Below, piece after piece: positions 46,117 to 57,077 of a stretch of 64,000 bases of DNA. The notes beneath the pieces are model-generated. The model searched no databases, was not told the origin of the DNA, and worked only from the letters and a program-made list of their open reading frames with translations. The stretch is from Lotus japonicus (lineage: Eukaryota; Streptophyta; Magnoliopsida; Fabales; Fabaceae), in the NCBI RefSeq assembly GCF_012489685.1, contig NC_080043.1, forward strand, positions 80,120,292 through 80,184,291, read 5' to 3'. Both the position numbers and the translations under genes were made by a program. Numbering within the stretch: position 1 is the first letter of the stretch; every line of letters starts with the position of its first letter.

Positions 46117-47452
46117 CTATAATATGAAATAGTCTATTTTACATATAACTTCTTTATCAAAAAATTATTTTTGCTTATGTCATTTAGTGGAAGTTAATGA
46201 TTGTCAAAATTTTCATTTTGGTACTTAGTCGTGCTGAATGACCGCCACAATTTGCACACAAAAATTATTAGTTTAGTTCAAGGAAGTATTTAGTAGAGCT
46301 GTCAAATTGGCTTGTGATTATTGGACTTATCAACGAGTTGGATTTTTCAAAATTTAATTCATGAAAACACTACTGGATTAAATTGACCTGACTCATCCAA
46401 TCCTCAGATCAAATGTGTTCACACCAAACTGACGCGCGAGCCAAACATTTTTTTTATAGAACGTAGCAATAATAGTATGATTTGCCCTATTTTATGTTGA
46501 TATAATTAGTTTATTATAACCCTTTCGATATTTTTTCTATTTTTCATTTTTTTTCTTATCTTAAAATTAAAATTAACGAGTTATCAGATAAAATAATACT
46601 ATTTACCACATTCACACACAATTTTTACCACTTACTGTTTTGGGTGTGAATGGATTTAGGGCGTAAATTCAATTTTTACCCACTTACTTTTTTGCCTAAT
46701 GTGCATACTGCACTTCACAAAACTACAAAGTGAACGTGTTTGAAGTTTGAACATGATACCGTGATCTTCCTGAAAAAGAAAATTGATATTGCAGCAATGT
46801 ACTCATTCGTGGTTCTCAACCGATAATTTCATGCGAAAGTGCAATGCATACAGTATACAGATTCGGTTTGAAATGGATCAATATTCAGATTGCACCCCAG
46901 ATGTTTGTTCAAATTACTAACAGTGGGTGTTTTGGGTTAAACATACTTTGGAGGCAACAGAGAGAAGCAGATCATAACCATCAATGAAATGAAGCAGATC
47001 ATAACCATCAAGAAGTGCAGATGAGTCAACTAATATTATTTTTGTTAACCATAGGTATCTAGACACAGTCCTATTCATATTCGACCCGAGTGTGTTAAAG
47101 GTTAAAGGTCTCTCTAATAATGTGTCTTCTAAGGGTTGAACTTTCAATGGGTTCAAACAGTCATTTTTAACCACTCCGACCTGTATCCATTACATATGAG
47201 TTGACTTATATGGTAACTTGTGACTTGTAACATGTTATACTATAGAGTATAGACAGACACACACACAGCACAAGCATTGCTGAACTATACATAGGCCCAG
47301 TGACCACGTGACCCAACCTAATCCTGCCATCCATGTTGGTCCCCTTTGTGGGTTCTAAACTCTCATGATGTTAACCCCCCACTCCCTCCCTCTCTTGATT
47401 TCAATAGCCTGCTGCAGAGTCTCATTCTCAAACCAGGTTTCTGAGAAAAGCA
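46117..47452. other. Spacer and 5' flank of the TAC1-like gene
   Basis: AT-rich up to about 46900. Two ATCATAACCATCA-type repeats occur at 46969 and 46996. The last few hundred bases, with CCACGTGACCC (about 47303) as a possible G-box (CACGTG), are the likely promoter and leader. Confidence 0.4.
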
Positions 47453-48878
47453 ATGAAGGTGATTCATGAAACCATGCACACACAGCCACTTCTTATTTCT
47501 CATGCACTTTCACTCTTTAGTTCTTCATCTGGAGTGTTCTTGTTTTTATGTATTAATGTTATCTTTGTGGATTGTTTGTTACAGATCTTCAACTGGGTGC
47601 ACAAGAGGTTCCATAATAACGCTCTCAAAGGTTAGTTTGACCTCTATAAACAACTTAAATGACATCCTTTACACATTACAAATATGGTGTCTATAAATAT
47701 GTTTTTGTGATAGCTGGTTTCTGTTTCTTTCTTTGTAGAGTTTCATCTTCATATTTTTCTGAGTCTTTTGTTCTTTACTCAGATGGATTTGCTTCAAACA
47801 TAAAGAAGACTGAACCTGTAATGAACAAAGATAGTCAAGCTTTGCTGAAACAAGTTGCCCTGACTGATTTGCTAGGTGGTTGGAAAGATGGCATTCTAAC
47901 CATTGGTACTCTTGGCTATGATCCCCTGAAGTCCATCAACCATAACAAGGAATACTTTGCTTTGGAAGCTGAACATAATGGACAAGGAGAAGGTGATCAA
48001 GTGGAGCATAATGATGAGGAAAACTGCTATAATGCTGAGCACGAGGAGAATCCATTGATGCACACCACATTCGAGCACAAGTTCGAGGATGTAGTCTGTG
48101 AAAACCATGATGCTAATGCTAGCAGCAAAGAGGAGGTGGTTAGGACCTTCAGTGAAATTGTTGAGGTTCCAATTGTGATTCCTAATGAAGTGATGGAGTC
48201 AAACGAAATTGTTGAGGTTCCACTTGTGATTACTAATGAAGTCATGGAGTCAAACAATGTGGAGACTGATCAAAAGAAGATGAAAGGAGAAAGGATCACA
48301 TTAGCGGACCTCTTCCTGGCTGATTCTGATGTTAAGATGAAACTTCACCCTGCAAAAGTCTTCCATGAGTCAAGTGAAAAACCAAAGCTTAAAACAAAGC
48401 ATGGACTCTCTTTTGCCAAGAAGATCATTCCCCGTGTTAAGGACAATGCATATCCAATGAAAGATATCAAGAAAGTAAGTCACTTTCTAACACCCTAATA
48501 ATCAAGCTAAATTTGTTGTCCTTGGTATAATGGGCCTTAGTTTCAAGGAACATATATATAGAGCCTGTTTGGATACAGACCAAAGAGTACTTATCGAAGC
48601 TTTTCTGCTAAAAAATGCACTAGATAAACTCCAATAAGTGACTTTTGGTACGCATCCAAACAGGCTTGTCGTATTGGAGAGTTCAATCTGAATTAAGCCA
48701 CTAATTAGTTAACAAATCTTTAATCTTGTAGCTGATGAAGAAGATGTTAAAGAGGAAAATCCATCCGGATCTTGAGCTCAAGAATCACAAAGCAGAAGGC
48801 CAGGAAGCCAGTGCAGCAGGAATCATTGATAATCACATCAATGAAGGCAACAACTCAATGTGTGTTCTTCCAAATTAA
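47453..48878 (+). CDS. TAC1: TAC1-like IGT-family protein (branch angle control)
   Basis: Coding exons 47453-47458, 47585-47630, 47783-48474 and 48732-48878 give 296 residues with all junctions GT-AG and the frame kept. The first exon is only ATGAAG, the tiny 6-base exon typical of IGT genes. The protein opens MKIFNWVHKRFHNNALKDGF. The IGT motif is GILTIGTLG (54-62). After an acidic middle with two imperfect repeats (SEIVEVPIVIPNEVMES / NEIVEVPLVITNEVMES) comes ERITLADLFLADSD, and the last exon reads LMKKMLKRKIHPDLELK. The EAR-like C-terminal motif of LAZY proteins is absent, as expected for TAC1. TAC1 widens branch or tiller angle, acting opposite to LAZY1 in gravitropic set-point control. 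A 5' splice site (AAG|GTATGG) lies right after the stop codon, suggesting a 3'UTR intron. Confidence 0.9.
48562..48666. mobile_element. 105-bp MITE in TAC1 intron 3
   Basis: Perfect 13-bp inverted ends AGCCTGTTTGGAT and ATCCAAACAGGCT, in the third intron between the DIKK and LMKK exons. The target duplication is unclear. Confidence 0.65.
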
Positions 48879-48879
48879 G

Positions 48880-51087
48880 GTATGGAAACTTATAATTCTC
48901 TTCTCCTGCAATGCCCATTTGATATTTTCATTGCTTGTTGTTGAAGGTTTATGGCAAGACACAATTGTGGCTGCTTTAACTGTTCATTCCATCTACTAAA
49001 AGTGTGAGTTAATAATTTGGGTTTTCTTCTTTGTTTTCTTAACACCTGACAATTAGATACATTTTGTTGTCCTGATAAAGTTGTGGGAATCTCCAGGGCC
49101 TTGATCTTACCAACCCCACCAAATAACGACACGTTACTTTTTTTTTTTTTAAGTTTGGTACCCAAGTACACAAAAATGGGCCTAATTTTTCAAAGTTTCA
49201 ACGTGGATTTCTCAAAGTTTTGACCTATTATGAGATGGAGATCAAGAAATTCAAGTTTAACGTACTCTTTTATCCTTTATGCTCAGAAACAAATGTTCCT
49301 TCATATTTTCAGCTTATATATGGCTCATAGGCCCTATTGTGACTTTAATCACATGCTTTTTGGGTGGATGATGCTAATCAAACATTCACTAATTAGTACC
49401 AATCCAACTTTTTGAATTGGCTTCTGTCGTTTGTTTTTGTCACCCTATATGATTGTGTGTACATTCTCTCTGTTTCTGAGAAATCAGAAAACTATGCAGG
49501 TAAAAAATGTTCCTTTCATGAAACTTCTGTTTTTCTCACTATAATATTTGCTTTGTGAGAAGTCAAGACTTAGAAAAGAAACCAAATACAAATGGGAAAA
49601 TATATGGGTGTCATCTCCACATCTATTTATGTCAACCTGTGCATACCGTACTGTAAATTGCGGTATAAAAAATTGCATGCCACATTTTAAGTTGCAGTAT
49701 GGAAAAATGCATACAACACTTTAAATTGCTAAATTTGTATTTTTTTCATACCTCGCTTTGGTATGCATTTTTGTAAAGGGGCTGACATGAATAAATGTGA
49801 GAATGACTTTAATAACATAGGTTGCATTTTAAAGAACTTATTTAACATTTATCCGATAGCATAAGCATAAACATATAAACACGTATAAGTTTGGATAAAT
49901 TTATAAAACTTATAATATACTTATAAATTCTTCTGAGCTTGTTTTTTTATCAGCAATAAGCGCTTATAAAAGTGCAAACTGTTTAAACTTATTTTAAGCT
50001 TACCTATAAGGTATTTTAAGCTTATTTTAATTTCTCTAGAAAGCTTCAACTTTTTCAGTCGAGATAGAGCAGCAGGGTTAACGAACCTGTTCCCAAAACT
50101 AATTATTTACAATCAGTGAGCCCCTCTACCAAACATACCCTGAAAAATCCAATCAAGAAGAGTCCAAATAACATTCTAATCAATCTTTAAAAGTGAAGAT
50201 GATGGAGAGATTGATTTATGATCTTATATTTTTTAACTCTTCTTATGCCCTTTATTGCCCCCCAATCTAATGAAAAAGTACGGACAGAGATCATTTCAAT
50301 TTATCTATTGATATTACATATTACTGACATTTTTTAACATCACTTCATGTGCAAGTCTCAATCCATTAAAGTTTTGTTTTCGAAAATACACCATTAGATA
50401 GGGAAAAAAATTCAATAGAAGTTGGAAATTCATAGAAATAGGCAAATTTGTGACTTGAGCACATGATAGTGTAAAAATTAGGTTGTAAGCATCTCTTGCA
50501 AGGAGTCCATGGAACTCCTTATTTAATGAAATTCAAAAATTAATTAGTTAGAGTGAGAATAATTTTATCAAATTTTGGGGTTAATTTGTGTAAATGATGT
50601 GAAGTCTTGTGTCAGAAAGCTTGCCTAGACTTATTGTTATATGAAATATGAATTCTGTTTTTTTTTTCTTTTAATTTTGATTTTGACTTTTTTTTACGGG
50701 GATTTCGACATATTTGAAATATAAGCAAATACATTTTTTCACCATAATTTTAATTTTCTGATTTGGTGCTGTACTATCAAAGAGACTGTAGTTCCTTTTG
50801 ACTTTTGAGTTCTGAACTATGTTATTTACATATCATTTACCTTCGAATTTTCACACACCATTAATTGGAATTTTATAAAACATCAAATAATTTAAAGCAT
50901 GTAGTTTGTTTTCCCCATTTATTTTCTGCTTTTTATACAGAGAGTGATGTATTAGATAGATAGATAGATAGATAGAGAATAAACAGTTGTCAAGACTATT
51001 ACTGTAGCTACTATTTTAAATTTTTAATTCATTATAACAGTGACATTAGTGGGTCTAAATTGGATTCATGTTTGTGGCTTGATGCAG
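48880..51087 (+). other. Probable 3'UTR intron of TAC1
   Basis: The stop TAA (48876-48878) is followed by G|GTATGG, a good donor. A candidate acceptor is TTGATGCAG|GTACT (51087/51088), after which the DNA is less AT-rich and lacks repeat ends. Rice TAC1 also has an intron in its 3'UTR whose splicing affects angle. The interval holds AT-rich DNA, a repeat-like stretch at 49826-50145 ending ACCAAACATACCCTG, and a (GATA)n tract at about 50954-50978. The acceptor choice is an inference. Confidence 0.45.
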
Positions 51088-52131
51088 GTACTCGCTAGCT
51101 AGTGTTGAACTCGGGGAGTGTCTCTGTTTATCTGGACATGTAGATTGTTTATGATACGTATAAGATTTAATATTTAGGTTTTCTTGGTGTCGCTTATGAC
51201 CAATGCATTGAACCATGTGATTCTGTAATTTGTGTTATCCCTTTGTATCTGTTGGCTATAGTTTGACGTGAGGACATGTCTCTGTTATCTGTTCCTGTGG
51301 ATGAAAATTATTTTGGCAAGCCTTTATGCATTGATTTTTTATAATATAATTATTGGCTTTGAATAAATGCATGCAAGCTGAACATTAATGTATGGTGCAA
51401 ATAAAGAAAGGTTCCATATAAACAAATATGTCAAACAAAGAAAGGATACCAATAACCTCACAAGCACCAATCGAGTTCAAGGTGGAAGCTAAAATTTCAA
51501 GAATAAACAAAAACAATGGGTTCTTATAAAGGTTATAAAACACAATGATAGGATAAGTGTGGGAGAAACCTTGGTCAATGTTAGAATGGTCATGTGCTGA
51601 TGTGCAGTTATGAATGAACATGTCTTCTCATTACTCCTTGGTCCTTTTTATTCTATCCATTGGACTCTTTGTGTTTCAACCCAACTACTTCTTTGCTTTG
51701 CCATGTAGTGTTGTTGTTCTTGTAAGCATGCCAGTCCTCCTGCCACCCTTCTTATTGTTCTCATTGTCTTATGATTCTCTAATCTAACTCGCTCTTCTTA
51801 ATTTTTATGTTTTTGGGATTTGTTTCTTTTTTATTGTCGTTTATGGTAACCACAACCGTCCTCAAAAGATAGAACAATGGGAAAAGCGGACGCAAAGGGG
51901 TGTCTAGCCCTTGATAGGTCTTGTGAGCATATATAAGTCTTGGTTAGGCTCGAGGCACCTTGAGTGGAAGAATGTAAGCTCGAGTTGAGCTTGAGATATC
52001 TTGTTTTAAGGATACAAGTCCTTAACCTGACTAGGTGGGTGGCTACACAACTCCTTAAGTCTAGAGCTGATAAGGAAACTTGCATGTTTGTTCTTGCAAT
52101 GCTTAGGAAACGGTCAGGTCACCTTGAAGGG
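51088..52131. other. Possible TAC1 last exon, then spacer
   Basis: 51088 to roughly 51300 could be the 3'UTR exon of TAC1. From about 51900, the words CTCGAGTTGAGCTTGAGATA ... CTTAAGTCTAGAGCTGATAA form a unit repeated directly on the far side of the palindromic element (53150-53270). Confidence 0.35.
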
Positions 52132-53142
52132 CTTTTGTACCCAAGTGGTATAGTTTATTTTGGAAATTACAGTTTTGGGGTACTTTTTTATTTATTTACC
52201 AATTTAGTATAAATCGTCATTGTGAGCAGCGATTCTATTTAATTTTTTTAATTTTTTTAAAGAATCGCCAATGCTATTGGCGTTTTATTTATTTTTTCAT
52301 TTTTTAAATAAATCGCCAACAATGTTGGCGTTTTCTAATTTTTTTTTTTTGACAATCGCCAACATAGTTGGCGTTTTCTACTTTTTTGTTTTTTTTTTCC
52401 ACCGCCCACCTGTTTTTGTAATTTTTTTAAAATTAGTAATTAAAATGATATTTAATCAATTGATACTCACACACAATTTTGTGCAATTACTCACTTTTGC
52501 AACACTTTGATCATAAATATTTGAACCGATATTTAAGGATAGACATATTGTGTGTGAGTCGAGCAGCAATGGATTTTTTTTCCGCACACGTTGTGACTCA
52601 AGATGGAAATCGTGACATCTTTCCAATCGTGTTTGCAATTGTTGAAGGAGAGACAAAAGAAAACGTGTGCGGAAAAAAATTCATTGCTGCTCGACTCCAC
52701 AATAAAAATTAACTTTCTCTTGAACTAAATTATGTAATGCATATCTTTATCTTTAAATATCGGTTCAAATATTTATGATCAAAGTGTTGAAAAAGTGAGT
52801 AATGACACAAAATTGTGTGTGAGTATCAATTGATTAAATACCATTTTAATTACTAATTTTAAAAAAAATGTGGGTGGTTTAAAAAAACAAAAAGGTAGAA
52901 AACGCCAACTATGTTGGCGATTGTCAGAAAAAAAAAATTAGAAAACGCCAACATGGTTGGCGATTTATTTAAAAAACGAAAAAAAATAAATAAAACGCCA
53001 ATAGCATTGGCAATTCTTTAAATAAATAAAAATAAATAAAATCGCCACTGACAGTGGCGATTTATACTAGATTGGTAAATAAATAAAAAAGTACCCTAAA
53101 GCTGTAATTTCCAAAATAAACTATACCACTTGGGTACAAAAG
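52132..53142. mobile_element. Palindromic MULE derivative with transposase fragment
   Basis: Two arms of about 455 bp are near-perfect inverted copies. The outer ends are CTTTTGTACCCAAGTGGTAT and its complement, and the inner ends GAGTCGAGCAGCAATGGATT and its complement. The loop of about 72 bp encodes VTQDGNRDIFPIVFAIVEGE, the conserved block of MULE (MURA-like) transposases. Each arm carries a row of about 50-bp units with small palindromes of the form CGCCAA-n5-TTGGCG. No 9-bp duplication was found, but similar flanking units on both sides blur it. With no full transposase it is non-autonomous. Confidence 0.82.
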
Positions 53143-53755
53143 TCTGGTTGAAGGTTGTAAGTCTTGGTTTGACTCGAGATACCTTTGTTAAGGGTATGTT
53201 CCTTAATTTTCCCAGGTGGGAGGGATCACAATATCTTAAGTTTGGAGCTAAGAAGCGAACGTTTTTTGGCCTGACATTGTAAAGGGGTTTTCAACGCATG
53301 TTTGATCGTTTTGGACTCTATTGTGTTATTTGTACACCAAATGTTACAATATATGGACTATGAGGCGTGTCGTTTGGATCTTGCTTTTTGGATTCCACCA
53401 CTCCCCAGACAGTGTCTTTTCAAATTGGACGACGATCGCGCGGTAGGGGGAAGGTGTGTCGTTTGAATCTTATTTGTGGGATGGTATTGTGTCATCACAT
53501 CATGTGTCTCTTTGAGTCACGTCTATACTCTTCTTTAAATAGGAACGAGGCTCGTTTGTTTCTACGCTCTTTTTCGCTTTTATACGCAAATGAAAATATC
53601 TCTATTCACCATTGTTGTTATCGTTGCTTGTGCCATAACCCACGTTTCTTACATTGTGTTTTAAAGCGTTCATCCCTGGTGTCTTTTTTCAGGTATTCTC
53701 TGAATATTTATCCTTTTATAAGTCTCTTCCTTTAACCTATGTCAAAATTGATGTT
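53143..53755. other. Spacer with flanking repeat unit
   Basis: 53150-53270 is the second copy of the unit at about 51968-52090. The rest, including a 122-codon ORF (53367-53735), has no recognisable similarity. Confidence 0.35.
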
Positions 53756-53759
53756 TCAT

Positions 53760-55156
53760 CTACTTTTGTTGCGGCTCCTTCCTGTAGAGGTCCTAACTCC
53801 TAATGTTGTTGATGGTCGTGATGGTAGGGGAACCAAGGCAAAAAATGGGTCATACTTTGTGGCACTAATTCGCTAATATGTTATAAGGTTAGGACATAAG
53901 GTGAAGAAGTAGAGGGTGTCTGGTGTATTTGATATTACTTTCTATCTTTGGGTAGAAGAAAAGGTTAAGCATCATCAAATGAAGTATAATATTGTAGAGA
54001 GTGTGAAAACATTCAATGAAGATCATATTGGTCATTCCTTTTACGAACTTGCAAGTTTTATATTCGAGCCTTGCTCTATATCAGAGTGAGTTTGTGACCG
54101 TCTTCGTACAAAACTTCCCTTTTTTAGTTTGGAATGTAAGGTTCTTAGGGTGTTAATTATTTCCTTGACACATTTACATCCAAACTATCGGACTTTGTAA
54201 GGGCCTTTGAGTGTTTGTGATCATTACAAGATGACCCCTTGCACCAAGAAATTCTTTTATTTTTTCAAACTAGTGATTCATGAATCATAGACTAGTTGTC
54301 CCTAAACAGTTAGGCCGGAAAGAAATATTAGATCCATTTGATTCCTTCTATAAGAATTTTAAGAACGTTTTTCTGCGAGTTTGTTGTAGGGATGGCAATG
54401 GGTAGGATCGGGCACAGGTTTTACAATTACCAAACTCAAACCCAAATCTCAGAACCCAAACCCAAACCCAAATACAAGCTCTTATGGGCGATAAAATAAA
54501 ATCCATGCCCAAACCCATTGGGTTTCGGATTTACCCGAAACCCAAACCCAAACCCATTCCTTACGTGAAATAGCAACCCAATCCAGAACCTACTTTCATC
54601 CTCATCCATCACCAAAGTGAGACAACAATAATTTAGAGTTTACTTTCTCAAACATACAAAAATACAATTAATCATCAAACACTAAGAACAAAGTTTTATA
54701 AATATATACATGTATGAGAATTTTTTTGTAATTTTATGTTTTGGGTATCTTTGGGTTCGGGTTTGGGCGGGTATGGACATGGATTTAACTAATACCAAAC
54801 CCAAACCCATAAACTGCTATAGTAACGAGCAAAACCCAAACCCAAACCCAAATCCAGTCAACTCGGTTTTTGTCCGTCAAATCGGATCGGGTTCGGGCGG
54901 GTATCCATGGGTTTGGGCAAAATTGCCATCCCTAGTTTGTTGTTAGGGGGATGCCCAATCTTTCTAAGTTGATGACGGAGGGAACTACGAATTTCCTCTA
55001 TTCCGGGCCTCAAACCCATTTATTATTAGGAGTTGATTTTGACCTACTCTCAGCTCAAGATAAAGTTGAAGTTTGTTTCCTTGCGAGTTTCTCTATCTTG
55101 CCAACAAACATATCCTAACACTTTTTTACTGCCGTGCTGGCGTTTCCAAGCCCCTA
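53760..55156 (+). pseudogene. Decayed retroelement coding region (plant 'transposon protein' type)
   Basis: Across stops one can read LRTKLPFFSLECKVLRVL, then LHPNY, then KKFFYFFKLVIHES and, after the nested hAT MITE, GTTNFLYSGPQTHLLLGVDF. This resembles the gag-proximal 'putative plant transposon protein' seen in many Ty3/gypsy-related repeats (pattern LPF-FE--VL--L-V-PSQLHPN). Multiple stops show it is dead. It served as the landing site of a hAT MITE (54387) and of the LINE at 55172, and continues after the LINE at 61646. Confidence 0.5.
54387..54934. mobile_element. hAT MITE with CCCAAA-rich repeats
   Basis: Termini TAGGGATGGCAAT and AATTGCCATCCCTA, with a perfect 8-bp duplication GTTTGTTG (54379-54386 and 54935-54942). 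The subterminal parts are full of AACCCAAACCCAAA-type and complementary GGGTTTGGGCGGGT words. No ORF. Confidence 0.9.
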
Positions 55157-55171
55157 GGTAAAAGGAAGGGG
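55157..55171. repeat. LINE target-site duplication, left copy
   Basis: GGTAAAAGGAAGGGG here is repeated exactly at 61631-61645, on the far side of the poly-A tail. Confidence 0.95.
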
Positions 55172-55173
55172 CG

Positions 55174-57066
55174 ATGAAAAAAAAACCTAAGGTGATGACG
55201 GCGAAATCCATCTGCCGATCGGTGCAGGAAACAGACCTTCTCCTCCGGAGCACCAACAAGCCTAAAGATATAGATGATTCCGTCGACACTGAAGGACCTC
55301 CATCTGCCGTCCCTTTTTCTCCATTTGGAGAAGGATCGAGTGGAGTGAATCCTACCCCAAACCCCTCAGGAGGGAAGAAACCCATTTCCTACAAGGAGGC
55401 GTGCTTGGGTATCAATGGCAAAGGAGAGGATCCCATCGAGGATGTACCACTCTGGGACAAGCTTGATGGTGAGCTGGATTGGTCGGACGAGGAGGTTGAG
55501 CTGGAAGATGAGAGAGAGGCAGGAGAGCCAGATCCCCTATGTCCACGAGTGGTACTGTCAGCAGCTGAGAGAAAACGGATCTGCAAACCATGGAGACAGT
55601 CAGTGATCATCAAAATCCTAGGGATGAAGGTTGGCCTGCGCTACATGACAACCAGACTCCAAAGAATGTGGCAACCTAAACAACACATGGAGGTCATTGA
55701 CCTGGAAAACGACTACTTCCTGGCCAGATTTGACTGTGTCGAAGACATGAAGTGGGTGTTTGATGGAGGACCATGGCTAATTGCAGATCACTACCTGGTG
55801 ATTCAGAGATGGCGACCACAGTTCTTCCCCTGGAAGGATGACCTGAGAAGAGTAGCTATTTGGATTCGCATCCCAGGCCTACCCATTGAGTACTATGATA
55901 ACAGTGTGCTCTGGGAGATTGGGAACAAGGTGGGGGGAACTCTGAAAATTGACAGGAATACTAGGAAAGAGAGCGAGGAGGCCAAAAAGGAATTTGGAGA
56001 GATGAAGGGATCTCCATCCCCCACTAGAGGAAAATTTGCCAGACTTTGTGTTGAAGTGGACATCAGGAAGGTGCTAGTGTCAAGAGTAAATGTTGAGGAT
56101 AACAATTTTCCTGTGGAATATGAAGGACTCCACCTGGTGTGCTTTCACTGTGGAAGGTATGGGCACAAGGTTGATGCTTGTTCACTTCTCCAAGGGGTTA
56201 ATGTTGCAGAGCAGGGAGAGAAATATGAGAAAGGTGTGGACAAAGAGATGCTTGGTAACCTGTCACATGCCAAGGCTAAGGAAGACTTTGGGCCCTGGAT
56301 GATTGTAAAGAAAAATAGAAGACCAAGAGGGAATGGACAGAACCTGCAGGGAACACCAGATAACTCATCTAATCAGCAGAAGGGTGCCCCCCAACCCCAA
56401 ATGAAACATTCCCCTACCACTACAGGGAAATTCAGTGCCCTGAGCCTTTTGGCAAATGAGAATAACAATGATGAAGGGAGAGAATGTAGTGTGATAATTG
56501 GTGGAGGAGATATAGATGCCAATATAGTAGTCCCCAATGAGAATATTTTGAAAGGCTTGCAACAGAAGGGACAAAGCAAAGGACCAAAGAAAAAAGCTAC
56601 CAAGCCAGGAAATGCTACAGGCACAAAGGAATCTATTACAGGACACATGGAGAAAATTCCCCCAGTCAAGTGGATGCCAAAGAAAGACAAAACACAGATG
56701 GCTCTCACCCAATTTAAGAGAGTGGCCAGGGCAGGTGGAGTTATTAAATTGGATAAATCTCTAGTAGATAAAGATATCTCTGAATTAGTAAATGCAAAAA
56801 GTGGCCCCATTAGAAAAGTTGTTAAGCAAAAGGAAGGGAATGCTCTTGGGAGCAGGCCTGTCTCACCTATGCAAAGAGAAAACCTGAACCCAAACATCGA
56901 GGATGGTATTGTAGTGGCTAACTTAAGACCACCAGATGGAGACCAAGCCTTGTCCTCCAATTGTGTGAACATGGATGTGCCCCCTGAACAGCTATCTGTT
57001 GGAGGACCAATGATCTCAGACCTGAGTATGGGTTTGGAAGTAGAAGGGGACGACCCCTTGCACTGA
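55174..57066 (+). CDS. LINE ORF1: DUF4283 plus CCHC zinc-knuckle protein
   Basis: 630 codons, uninterrupted. After a low-complexity N-terminus and an acidic stretch (LDGELDWSDEEVELEDE, about 94-110), the DUF4283 domain (about 140-235) is recognised by SVIIKILGMKVG, FLARFDCVEDMKWVF and GGPWLIADHYLVIQRW. It is followed by RVAIWIRIPGLPIEYYD. A CCHC knuckle CFHCGRYGHKVDAC lies at residues 323-336. This is the usual layout of plant L1 ORF1 proteins, which bind element RNA. The C-terminal 290 residues are Lys/Gly/Pro-rich. The first ATG is almost at the left edge of the element, so the native start could have been upstream. ORF2 begins a few bases after the stop in another frame. Confidence 0.9.
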   Translation: MKKKPKVMTAKSICRSVQETDLLLRSTNKPKDIDDSVDTEGPPSAVPFSPFGEGSSGVNPTPNPSGGKKPISYKEACLGINGKGEDPIEDVPLWDKLDGELDWSDEEVELEDEREAGEPDPLCPRVVLSAAERKRICKPWRQSVIIKILGMKVGLRYMTTRLQRMWQPKQHMEVIDLENDYFLARFDCVEDMKWVFDGGPWLIADHYLVIQRWRPQFFPWKDDLRRVAIWIRIPGLPIEYYDNSVLWEIGNKVGGTLKIDRNTRKESEEAKKEFGEMKGSPSPTRGKFARLCVEVDIRKVLVSRVNVEDNNFPVEYEGLHLVCFHCGRYGHKVDACSLLQGVNVAEQGEKYEKGVDKEMLGNLSHAKAKEDFGPWMIVKKNRRPRGNGQNLQGTPDNSSNQQKGAPQPQMKHSPTTTGKFSALSLLANENNNDEGRECSVIIGGGDIDANIVVPNENILKGLQQKGQSKGPKKKATKPGNATGTKESITGHMEKIPPVKWMPKKDKTQMALTQFKRVARAGGVIKLDKSLVDKDISELVNAKSGPIRKVVKQKEGNALGSRPVSPMQRENLNPNIEDGIVVANLRPPDGDQALSSNCVNMDVPPEQLSVGGPMISDLSMGLEVEGDDPLH

Positions 57067-57077
57067 GTTTAGTGCAC

